From: Thereva unica
Taxonomy: Eukaryota > Arthropoda > Insecta > Diptera > Therevidae
Direction of reading: 5' to 3'
Assembly (NCBI GenBank): GCA_949987705.1
Contig: OX465281.1
Coordinates: 154,556,380-154,620,379 of the forward strand
Length of the DNA stretch: 64,000 nucleotides
Numbering within the stretch: the stretch's first letter is position 1; every line of letters starts with the position of its first letter. The translations under genes and the position numbers were made by a program. The notes beneath the pieces are model-generated. The model searched no databases. It saw only the letters and a list, made by a program, of their open reading frames with translations, and was not told the DNA's origin. Of the stretch, positions 1 through 8,998 are shown piece by piece.

Positions 1-177
1 GAAAAGGTAAGTACTTGTAGATGGAATATTTATATTTAACTAATTATTTTCTATTTCCAGGTATAAATTTGTTGTTGTTTTGTAGTGCTGTCTTCTTCCG
101 TGTATGTTTTGTTTTTGTGATTTTGTGTATTCATTTATGTAGTTTTGTTTGTTTTCGCTGATTTTTTTTTTAATAAA
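1..177 (+). other. possible last intron and 3' end of a host gene
   Basis: Bases 1-6 are followed by a consensus splice donor (GTAAGTAC at 7) and, 54 bp on, by a pyrimidine-rich acceptor ending TTTCCAG at 60. An in-frame TAA can follow directly after the acceptor (GTATAA), and an AATAAA poly(A) signal lies at 172-177. A 54-bp intron is a normal size in insects. The upstream exon is outside the window, so the frame and the product cannot be known. It could also be a chance pairing in AT-rich DNA. Confidence 0.25.
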
Positions 178-279
178 GTGATAGAATAGAGAAATTGGTG
201 TTTTATTTATTTATTTCCTTTTTTACTTTTTTGGTGTTTTCCTTTCAGGAGCTTTTATTTTCAGTGTCGCCGGAACATG

Positions 280-1025
280 TTTAATGACGTAGACATCCAC
301 TAAGAAGCGATTTTTCTAAATTCATCCCCTAAGGGGGTAAAATGTGGTCAACCCAAAACCGCTATAGCTATAGGGCTGAAATTTTGACAGTGCGTCGCTA
401 TAATAGCGTGGACATCCACTAAAAAGCGTTTTTTCGAAATTCATCCCCTAAGGGGGTGAAAAAAGGTCAACCCAAAACCGCTGGAACTACAGGGCTGAAA
501 TTTTGACAGTGCATCCCTATAATGACGTAGGCATCCACTGGAAAGCGATTTTTCGAAATTCATCCCCTAAGGGGTGGAAATGCGGGTTTTCCAAACCGCT
601 AAAGTTATAGTGCTGAAATTTTGACAGTGCATCCCTACAATGGCGTGGACATCCACTATAAAGCGATTTCTCGAAAATCATCCCCTAAGGGGGTGAAATG
701 GGGTTTACCCAAACCGCTAGAGCTATAGGGCTGAAATTTTGACAGTGCATCCCCTTAATGACGTGGCCATCCACTAAGAAGCGATTTTGCGAAATTCATT
801 CCCTAACGGGGTGAAATGGGGTTAACCCACACTGCTGAAGCTGACGGGCTTTCATTTTGACCGTGCATCACTATAATAACGGGGACATCCACTTAGGGGC
901 GATTTTTTGAAATTTATTCCCTAAGATAACGCAAACCGCTGGAGCAACTGAAATTTTGACAATGCATCTCTATAATGACGTGGACATTCACTAAGAATCG
1001 ATTTTTCGAAATTCATCCCCTAAAG
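280..1025. repeat. satellite 1, ~119-bp tandem repeat (left part)
   Basis: About six and a half head-to-tail copies of a 117-119 bp unit. Marks recurring once per unit are CATCCCCTAAGGGGGTGAAA, GGGCTGAAATTTTGACAGTG and GACGTGGACATCCACTAA. The copy landmark CATCCCCT falls at 323, 442, 561 and 679. The last unit is shorter (~99 bp). CCCCTAAGGGG is a small palindrome inside each unit. The array is cut at 1026 by an LTR retrotransposon and resumes at 10643. Confidence 0.9.
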
Positions 1026-1029
1026 GGGT

Positions 1030-2671
1030 TATAACGGTCAGTTTTGCCTAAATATCTACTTGACTAAAAATTACTGTGGGGAGAAAAATCGAGTAGTGGG
1101 TTCGGGAACAAAAAGGTAGGCGGGGAGAAAGGAAAGAAAAAATTGAGTTCGAATTTGGACGTATGCAGAAATTTACTGCAAAAGTTTGTGTTCGGAAAAA
1201 TTTAAGATTAAATAAAAAAGGAAAAAATCAGTTTTGAACCCATACGACTGGCTGGTAGACAAAAACCTTCATTATTCAGTTCATTTGCAAAAAAAATAAA
1301 AATTTCGTTTCGACTTAGCAACAATCAGGACTATTTCGGGGCTGTGAATTCTAGTCGAAAATACAAGGAAAAATAAGCACAAAAAAATTAACAAATAAGA
1401 AAAGAATTTGGAGAAATTTGAAAGTACCGAAAAGGATACCAGCAATACAAAAATTGCGTTTTGCCCTTTTGTTTATAAAACAGGATATACATATTTCAGT
1501 GTTTTACGTGGGGAAAGACCCTGTGTTTATACTACTTTTCGTTTATCGGTCACCAAAATTTCATCAAAAACGGGAAAAACGTGTAGAGAAATGGCGGAAG
1601 GCAATGGAGAGTTGGTGGACGAAGTAACAGGTATAAAATCAGAAGACCGAGGGGGGATGGAGAACAGACCGAAGATTATCCAAAATTACTCGAATATGGT
1701 TTAAATAGAAAAAATTGCCGGAAAATTAGATGATATTTATCAAACAGCAGACACTAGTATAAAGGAGGAACTGTATATTCCATTACTACCAATTGATATA
1801 CCGATCGATAGTCAGGTAATTAAGCAATACCTATAGGTATCCACACCAGCTGGATCAGAGAAAAAACCACACAAAAAAAAAATACAAAAAATAAAATAAC
1901 CAAAAAAAATTTTCTTTTTGCTTTAATTAAAAAAAAAAAAAAAAAATTTATTACTAAAATAATAATTTTAATAGTAGTTAGTATTAACTTTATAATATTC
2001 TTTATAATTAATTGTGAATTTGTGTTGCTACTTGTCGGAAATATTTTATTCTTTGTTGGTTCCGGGAAAGTTGTTTTTCCTCTAAGTGATTCTGTTGATT
2101 GTAATATCGTTTGTACAAAGTGAGGAGTATTGGCCAGTACTGCGCGCTTTATTGTTGTCCTTCATACACATGTCCCTAAAATAACGTACCCCTTATGTTT
2201 TGAATTTGATCAGTTAATTGTTAATATTTGACACGGGCAACTAATCAGTGTCGTGGTTGTTAAGCTTTCCATGTAATGTTTGTGTTGAGGTTTACAGATT
2301 GATTAAATGATTATAAACATTAGAATGTCCCTGTGGTAAATTTTTTTTTGGTGGAATGGTTGAGGGGGGATCATTTCTTTTCAGGGTTTGACGAGGCTCA
2401 GGTGACGTCCGGCGAAGGATGGAGGTGGAATTCAGGATTGCACAGGCACAGGTAAGTGGTGAACCAACCGCGGTAAGCCCCGGCCACACACCCCACGACC
2501 CCTCCGGCGAGCTAGATAACTCCGTGTGGCCGGCCTCCTACGCCGGATTTTCTTTTCATTTCTTATGTATGGTATTGGCTCCTTGGTCATGCTCTTCCGG
2601 GCTTGTGGCTAAGGGGGTAATACCTCGCATAAGTGGCGCCCACTATTTTATCGCGCCATTATGCTATTACA
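1030..2671 (+). repeat. 5' LTR of the 1-10.6 kb Gypsy element
   Basis: 1642 bp, starting TATAACGGTCAG and ending GCTATTACA. The 3' copy is 8999-10642. Differences seen include a T/C at 1532 versus its partner, small A-run indels, and a ~10-bp inverted patch near 2530. The LTR holds a 98-codon open frame in both copies that I do not regard as a gene, and a strong splice donor near its 3' end. Confidence 0.95.
2449..2457 (+). promoter_or_regulatory. consensus splice donor in the 5' LTR
   Basis: CAG|GTAAGT, a perfect donor, lies near the end of the LTR and is preceded by an ATG at 2419 that is open up to the junction (11 codons). It is also present in the 3' LTR. It could produce a spliced leader or subgenomic RNA. 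No acceptor was proven. Confidence 0.4.
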
Positions 2672-2675
2672 TAAA

Positions 2676-2691
2676 TGGCGCCCAACGCAGC
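2676..2691 (+). other. primer-binding site of the Gypsy element
   Basis: TGGCGCCCAACGCAGC begins four bases after the 5' LTR. The first 12 bases match the 3' end of lysine tRNA as used by known lysine-primed retroelements. The last bases diverge. Confidence 0.7.
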
Positions 2692-3895
2692 TTTTAAAGC
2701 CCGTTGACTGTCCTATACGGACCTTGAAGTTTAAATTTTTTTGGTTTAGTACCACTTGTGCCTTCACGGACAACATTTGATTTTTTTGTTTATGGTTCAC
2801 CACTTTTACCCAGCGCTCGCCGTGGGCTAAGGTAGTACCGCGAGGCCTTAGCCTTTGTCTGTTTTGCCGAATTTTTTTTTCAGCGCTTGTCCAAATTCTA
2901 TGTGAATTTTTATTTGTCTTCGCTTTTAGGCCTGTCCGTTCACTTACGCGGTAACTTCTTCGTTTTGGGAGTAGCTTCGAACCATGCTGACCTGCACGGC
3001 TTGCTAACAAGCGGTGTTCGCTTGGCTATGCGTGCAGGTGAAGTAGTGGTTCATCCCTGTCCTGTTTCTAGGGTCGGCGACTCTGGTATCAGGCGTGATA
3101 CCGCCTGCCACTGCGTCGGTCTTTGAACAGGATCTTCTTTTAATTTTCCTGGTGGAAGTTGAAGTTGGTACAAGGGCTTAACCGTCTTTGGTAACAGGCG
3201 TGTTAACGCCTGCCCCTGCGCCCCTTGTTCCTTCGGAAGGTCCATCCAGCTTTTTTAAATTCTATTTTTTTGTTTATGTCCTGAGTTTTTTTTCGTCTGT
3301 TCCTCCCAACTGATTGATTTTCCGAAAGGTAGCTCAGTTGTGGTTGAACAGCGGATCCCCCAAATTTTTTTATTTTTGAAGAAGTTTCCTTTCCTTTCGT
3401 GGCGATGCGATTTTGAATTTTCGTTTCCGTCCTTCTGTCGGGTGTAGACCTGAAGCTGGGTCGGAGACCTTGATGACACTTGGTGATGACTATGCTTCAT
3501 AGTTTTCACCAACTGCCATCGAGGCCATCGACATGCGGGAGCCCTGAGGGAATTGTCGTCTGCCTCAACCATTCTTCACACATATTGAATTAAAGCAAAT
3601 CACTCACCTACCCTAACATATATATACACTAATACAAACTTATCACTACACACTAATCACTGTTGATTTTTTTTCGGGGGTTACATACAATATTATTAAC
3701 ATCTATTTGATTTGGTTAATTCCACTCTTTGCTTACTGGTTATCGTTTGTTTTTGTGTAGAGTATATCGGGGGGATAATTTTGCTTCAAATTTTACTTTG
3801 ATTTTTTTTTTGAATTGTATATTTGTCGGTACACTGCTTGTTATCTCCTCAAAGTTAAGGGTTGGATCTTTAGTATTATTGAAGTGAATTGAGGC
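2692..3895 (+). other. untranslated leader of the Gypsy element
   Basis: About 1.2 kb between the primer-binding site and the gag start. Short open frames occur on both strands, but none has a recognisable domain. It has GC-rich patches (3040-3240) with imperfect inverted and direct repeats around GGTATCAGGCGTGATACCGC and GGTAACAGGCGTGTTAACGC, which can form stem-loops. Confidence 0.6.
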
Positions 3896-5023
3896 ATGGA
3901 ACTTAGAAGTGGGAAATCTGCGGGTGCAACTGCTGGTGGAAGTAATCTTCGTAATGTCGCTGGTAGTAGTAATGGAACCGAAGCCGGCCAAGGTGATACA
4001 CCCACTGTCCCCGACCCTACTCCTTCGCTAGAGGAGCGAGTTTTACAGTTGAGTCAACTAGTAACCACGCTTATAGCTCAGCAGCGACCGGTTGAAATGC
4101 CAGTGACCCCTCGCGCCGCCAGTGACCAGTTTTCTATACCAGTGGGGAATCCACAGGCAGACGGCGGAATAGTTTCGTCAGTGGCGATTCAACACCGCAA
4201 GTCTCCAGTTACCTTCTGGAACCTAAAGTTCTCCGGCGAGGACAAAATGTTGTCGGCGGAGGAGTTTCTGTTCCGGGTAGAGCTGAAGGCTCGCGACGAT
4301 GGAGTTAGTCACTCAGAGGTGTGCCGTAATCTCTCGGCATTGTTGTCGGGCCGAGCCGCCGATTGGTATTGGTCACAATTTAGGCGTCAATATTTGGATC
4401 CTGATTGGGAAACCGTACGGACACAACTCATTCAACATTTTCGGAGTAGGGAATCAGACGAAGAATTGATTTTGCAGATGATGGACACCAAGCAGCAAAA
4501 TCTTTCCTTCGATGATTTCACTGCCCAGCTGCTGTCGCTGCACAACCGGATGACTCATCCGATGTCTGCAAACGGATTATTAGGGATAGTGGTCCGAAAC
4601 TTGAATTACACGCTAGGGTCAGCGGTTATAGGGCACAGTTTCACCAGCATGCAACAATTGTGGGAGACCTGCATTCGTGTGGAGCGCTGGCAGAAACAGA
4701 AACGCTTAGAGCGTAGACCCGATAGGCAGCTACACGAAATTGAATACCCGCCGTCGTATAGCACTGAGCAAATACTCCCAAACCTGTCTTCACCAGGAGT
4801 AGACGCAATAACCTCTTCGAGTCAGACCCAGACGAATCCACGATCGCTCCGATGTTGGAATTGCCAGCAACCGGGCCATCCATTTATGGACTGCCCATCT
4901 GAGACTCGTGGCTTGTTCTGCTACAAGTGTGGCAAGCCAGGAGTCGTGACTCCAGTATGCCCTACCTGTCAGGGAAACCGGAGCGGGGGTGCGAGACCGT
5001 ACGGGAGTCCGCGCCCGAGCTAA
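3896..5023 (+). CDS. gag: Gag polyprotein (Gypsy element)
   Basis: 375 codons from an ATG, uninterrupted. It is the structural protein that would assemble the cytoplasmic particle. The N-terminal ~100 residues are low-complexity. Residues ~105-265 form the capsid-like core (with a W-Y-W cluster at 157-159). A CCHC zinc knuckle is at C320-C323-H328-C333. A second knuckle at 342-355 keeps its three cysteines but has Val in place of His (V350). It ends at TAA 5021-5023, overlapping the pol frame by about 97 bp; pol is in the -1 frame, and a slippery site is at 4972. The frame is intact, consistent with a young element. Confidence 0.93.
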   Translation: MELRSGKSAGATAGGSNLRNVAGSSNGTEAGQGDTPTVPDPTPSLEERVLQLSQLVTTLIAQQRPVEMPVTPRAASDQFSIPVGNPQADGGIVSSVAIQHRKSPVTFWNLKFSGEDKMLSAEEFLFRVELKARDDGVSHSEVCRNLSALLSGRAADWYWSQFRRQYLDPDWETVRTQLIQHFRSRESDEELILQMMDTKQQNLSFDDFTAQLLSLHNRMTHPMSANGLLGIVVRNLNYTLGSAVIGHSFTSMQQLWETCIRVERWQKQKRLERRPDRQLHEIEYPPSYSTEQILPNLSSPGVDAITSSSQTQTNPRSLRCWNCQQPGHPFMDCPSETRGLFCYKCGKPGVVTPVCPTCQGNRSGGARPYGSPRPS

Positions 5024-8000
5024 GCTCGCCCGTTATCCCTTCACATATTCCAAATACCAGTGATATGACTACCATCAGCGACTTTACGTCCACTGATGCT
5101 CTTCCTGTTTTTCCCTCAGAGGAGGTTAAACTTTCGTTCCTTTCCCGTTGGAAGAGATATATCTCCACTCGTGCCCGCATCTTTTCGGAGCCACCTTTTG
5201 TGGACTCCCTAATTTCCAAGCGCACCCCTCCCCAAATTAGGGTACGAGCTAAGGAGAAGCGACAATGTTTGCAGAAAATTGTTTCTGCCTTCATCTCTGA
5301 TTCGTCAGATCCTCGGCTGTTTACGAAGGTCCTGTTAGCTAACGAAGAAGTGGTTGGTTTGTTGGACAGTGGTGCCACTGTTAGCTGTTTGGGAAGAGAT
5401 GCCGAAGCGTTTCTAGCTAATCATCCCGAAGTGACCGTCTACACTTTGCGCTCTGTAGTGCATACTGCTGACGGGGCTCCGCAGAGACTGTGCGGTTATA
5501 TTCGAGTTCCGATATCCTTTGGAGGAAGGACCCGTGATATAACCATCTATGTAGTGCCCAGTCTCAGCCAGAGACTGTACCTAGGGATGGATTTTTGGAA
5601 TCTTTTCGGCCTAGCTCCCCAAATAGTCGGCGAGATAAACGCTCCATCCGTGTCTGCAAAAATGCACGACTTAACGTCCACGCAATGCGAACGGTTGGAA
5701 CGCGTCAAGGCCAGATTTCCCTCTTTTGATGTCTTCGGACTGGGAAAGACTACCCTGGAGGAACACATCATTGACACTGGTGACTCAGTTCCCATTAAAC
5801 AGAGGCATTATCCCGTCTCACCCGCTGTACAACAGCTGATGTATGGTGAGTTTGACAGGATGCTGTCGCTGGGGGTGATTGAGCCATCAAATAGTCCCTG
5901 GAATTCTCCAGTGGTGTTGGTTCGTAAACCAGGTAAAGTCCGCCTGTGCCTTGACTCCCGCAAGGTGAACAGTGTCACTATCAAAGACGCCTATCCTCTT
6001 CCACACATTGATGGTCTTCTTGGTCGTCTTCAAGACACCAAGTTCATCACGAGCTTAGACCTGAAGGACGCCTTCTGGCAAATCCCTTTAGAGAAGAAGT
6101 CGCGAGAGCGGACAGCTTTCACTGTCCCTGGTCGTCCACTGTACCAGTTCACAGTTATACCTTTCGGCTTATGTAACGCCCCACAGCGCATGTGTCGATT
6201 GATGGATAAAGCCATCCCGGGCCATTTACGTGAAAACGTTTTTGTCTATCTGGACGACCTGCTCATAGTTTCACCTGACTTTGATTCCCACCTAAAGCTT
6301 TTGGACGAAGTGGCCAGCTGTCTCCGTCGTGCGGGGTTAACCATCAATTTATCTAAAAGCAAATTCTGCGTGACGGAAGTGAAGTATCTCGGCTTCATAA
6401 TTGGTGATGGGACTCTGAAAACCGATCCTAGTAAGGTGACGGCCATCAAGGACTTCCCGACTCCGAAGTCTCATAAGCAGACCCGGAGGTTCTTGGGTAT
6501 GACCGGATGGTATCAGCGTTTCATTCCCAATTATGCTAGCGTGGCTTCTCCAATCACGGATTGTTTGAAGTCTAAGTCTTTTAGTTGGACTGATGAGGCC
6601 CAGCAGGCGTTCGGGACTTTGAAAGAGCTGATGACGAAAGCTCCTCTTTTAGTCACCCCCGATTTCTCTAAGCCTTTCTATATTCAGTGCGATGCCAGCA
6701 GGACTGGTGTAGGTAGTGTGCTTTTTCAAAAGGACATGGATGGAGGAGAACATCCGATTGCTTATATGTCCAAGAAATTGAACGGAGCACAACAGAACTA
6801 CACCATTACTGAGCTCGAATGCTATGCCGCCGTGCTGAGTATAAAGAAGTTTAGAGCGTATGTTGAGGGACAGACTTTCACGGTCATTACTGACCATGCA
6901 AGTCTGAAATGGCTCATGGGCCAGAAGGAGCTTAACGGCCGTTTAGCCCGGTGGAGTCTTAAGCTTCAGGGGTTCGACTTTACAATCGAACACCGTAAAG
7001 GCACCCACAATGTGGTTCCCGATGCCTTGTCACGCATGGATTGCGTTGACGAATTGTCCTTGTGTTTCGACGTGGACTTAAATGCCCCGTCTTTCAAGTC
7101 CCCTGAATATCTTCGTCTGGGTGATAGCCTCAGGCAAGCCTCACCGCAGCTACCAGACCTGCGAGTTGAAGATGGGTACGTTTTCAAGCGTACATCACCA
7201 CGTACTGGAAACCCGATTGCTGACGACCTGACATGGAAGTTGTGGATTCCAATGGAACTGACCGCGTCTCTCATCGAGTCGTCTCATTCGCCTCCCCAAG
7301 CCTCGCATGGTGGAGTAGGGAAAACCCTAGCCCGATTGCGATGCAAGTACTTTTGGCCAGGTATGGCAAAACAAGTTCGGGAATTCATCGCCAAGTGTGA
7401 GGTCTGCAAGACCACCAAAGCCCCCAGTTCAGTACTTCGACCACCTATGGGAAACTCCATGGATGTGTCGAGGCCGTTCCAATTTTTATACGTCGATTTC
7501 TTAGGTCCTTATCCCAGGTCGAAGAAAGGCCACACGGCAGTATTTGTTGTATTGGATGCATTCACCAAGTTTGTCTTCCTGCACCCCGTGTCCGCTGAGA
7601 CCACGGCGGTGTCCGTCAAGTTTCTTGAGCAAACTATTTTCCATACCTATGGAGTCCCTGAAACAGTATTCTCCGACAATGGTCGGCAATTCACCTCCAA
7701 GGAGTTTGCTAAATTACTACAGGATTATGGCGTACAACATGTGCGCACAGCTGTATATTCGCCGCACCCCAACGCTTCCGAGCGGGTGAATAGATCCGTC
7801 CTCGCCGCCATTAGGGCGTATTTAAAGGAGGATCATCGTGAGTGGGATAGACATCTGTCGTCCATAGAATGTGCTCTTCGTAGTACCCACCACGAGGCGA
7901 TCGGCATGTCCCCGTATCAGGCCCTGTTTGGTAGCCACATGATCCTGCACGGATCAGCATATCCAGTCCTGAAGAAACTGAACGTTTTCCAGGAGGGTGA

Positions 8001-8313
8001 CATAGCTTTCTTGCCATTGACGGACAAAATGCAGATGCTTCGAGAGCGGATCGCGCTGAATTTAGCCGCCGCACACTCCAGACATAAAATTCGATACAAT
8101 TTACGGTGCCGTGTGGGCAGTTTTCGTCCGGGAGATGAGGTTTACCGGAGGACTTTCTGGGTGAGTAACCGAGCGGGTCGTTTCAGCGCCAAGTTGGCAC
8201 CCCGGTTCTTGAAAGCTCGGATACGGAAGAAAGTTGGAACTAGCTTGTACGAGCTGGAGGATTTGGGCGGTAACAGCATAGGCGTTTATCACGCTAAAGA
8301 CTTACGTCCATGA
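4927..8313 (+). CDS. pol: Pol polyprotein (protease, reverse transcriptase, RNase H, integrase)
   Basis: 1128 codons, open throughout. There is no good own start; it is expected to be made by -1 frameshifting at 4978. Numbering from the frame start: aspartic protease LLDSGAT at 145-151; reverse transcriptase with SLDLKDAFWQIP at 376-387 and catalytic YLDDLL at 441-446; RNase H with CDAS at 588-591, TELE at 628-631 and TDHASLKW at 655-662; integrase zinc domain H786/H794 and C824/C827; integrase core D857, D917, E952 (35 residues between the last two); C-terminal tail to 1128. All catalytic residues expected for these domains are present, so the element may be competent. No env frame follows. 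Confidence 0.95.
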   Translation: MWQARSRDSSMPYLSGKPERGCETVRESAPELSSPVIPSHIPNTSDMTTISDFTSTDALPVFPSEEVKLSFLSRWKRYISTRARIFSEPPFVDSLISKRTPPQIRVRAKEKRQCLQKIVSAFISDSSDPRLFTKVLLANEEVVGLLDSGATVSCLGRDAEAFLANHPEVTVYTLRSVVHTADGAPQRLCGYIRVPISFGGRTRDITIYVVPSLSQRLYLGMDFWNLFGLAPQIVGEINAPSVSAKMHDLTSTQCERLERVKARFPSFDVFGLGKTTLEEHIIDTGDSVPIKQRHYPVSPAVQQLMYGEFDRMLSLGVIEPSNSPWNSPVVLVRKPGKVRLCLDSRKVNSVTIKDAYPLPHIDGLLGRLQDTKFITSLDLKDAFWQIPLEKKSRERTAFTVPGRPLYQFTVIPFGLCNAPQRMCRLMDKAIPGHLRENVFVYLDDLLIVSPDFDSHLKLLDEVASCLRRAGLTINLSKSKFCVTEVKYLGFIIGDGTLKTDPSKVTAIKDFPTPKSHKQTRRFLGMTGWYQRFIPNYASVASPITDCLKSKSFSWTDEAQQAFGTLKELMTKAPLLVTPDFSKPFYIQCDASRTGVGSVLFQKDMDGGEHPIAYMSKKLNGAQQNYTITELECYAAVLSIKKFRAYVEGQTFTVITDHASLKWLMGQKELNGRLARWSLKLQGFDFTIEHRKGTHNVVPDALSRMDCVDELSLCFDVDLNAPSFKSPEYLRLGDSLRQASPQLPDLRVEDGYVFKRTSPRTGNPIADDLTWKLWIPMELTASLIESSHSPPQASHGGVGKTLARLRCKYFWPGMAKQVREFIAKCEVCKTTKAPSSVLRPPMGNSMDVSRPFQFLYVDFLGPYPRSKKGHTAVFVVLDAFTKFVFLHPVSAETTAVSVKFLEQTIFHTYGVPETVFSDNGRQFTSKEFAKLLQDYGVQHVRTAVYSPHPNASERVNRSVLAAIRAYLKEDHREWDRHLSSIECALRSTHHEAIGMSPYQALFGSHMILHGSAYPVLKKLNVFQEGDIAFLPLTDKMQMLRERIALNLAAAHSRHKIRYNLRCRVGSFRPGDEVYRRTFWVSNRAGRFSAKLAPRFLKARIRKKVGTSLYELEDLGGNSIGVYHAKDLRP
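4972..4978 (+). promoter_or_regulatory. -1 ribosomal frameshift site GGGAAAC between gag and pol
   Basis: G GGA AAC matches the X XXY YYZ rule, and the gag codons are exactly GGA (4973-4975) and AAC (4976-4978). Slipping back one base puts the ribosome in the pol frame, which is open from before this point to 8311. The following ~50 bases are very GC-rich, and a small stem CGAGC/GCTCG encloses the gag stop codon (5016-5028), so a stimulatory structure is possible. Confidence 0.75.
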
Positions 8314-8998
8314 AGTGTCATCGAAGCAAGCGCTCCTCTGAGTAGCCCTAAGAAGGCATCTCGCCGGCTTCACCGGTTAATGATAGGGTACCCGGCGTGG
8401 TCCGCTTAGGTAGCTTCCCTAGCGGATGGTACACCTCCTTGTTTCTCTTGGCCGTCTGGGGCCAAGCTTTGATGAAGTAATCATCCGGATCTGCCAGACC
8501 AGACACCACCATGGTATTCTTTTACTCTTCGGTCAGTCTGGAGAAGGTCTCTCGGCGAACTGGGTGTCTGTCGTTTCACCGGGATGAGTCGAAGGCAATA
8601 TGGCATTGCTGGAGGTTGTGCCGATGGAGCGAAAGCACCCTGGGTTGGTGTGAGAATGTTTGGAGACGTATAGATATCAGTAGGGGGACAATGTGGTATT
8701 GTCTTCCGCCTGATATTTGTACCTTCAGATATTCCTCCGGGAGGTTTTTCAGGCTGATCATCCCGACAATACGGTTGTAACCGTACGCCCAACTTTTCCT
8801 TTTTCACTCCGTATGGAGACGACTCTGGTGAGAACCTGAACAGCCCGGCATCTCAGTCTGGAGAGCATGAGCCTCTTAATCTCAGGGGATGAGTCGAGAC
8901 CCACGTTGATCTTACCTGAAGCTCACTACAAAAAAAAAAAGGTCCGTTTTTTTCGGCTCCTCACTGCCTCGCGAGTCGGCCTCGTGGACCCGAGGGTA
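8314..8998 (+). other. 3' untranslated region of the Gypsy element
   Basis: 685 bp between the pol stop and the 3' LTR. The short frames here (for example 8511-8780) have no recognisable domain or membrane segment, so I see no env. An A10 run followed by GG lies at 8932-8942, but no clear polypurine tract abuts the LTR; the bases before it read GACCCGAGGGTA. Confidence 0.6.

Noticed and set aside
1408..1704. 98-codon frame in the LTR, repeated at 9378-9674
   Set aside because: It starts at TTG, has no domain, and repeats only because it lies in both LTRs.
8511..8780. Possible env or accessory frame after Gypsy pol
   Set aside because: No signal peptide, membrane anchor or cleavage site; opposite-strand frames are equally long.
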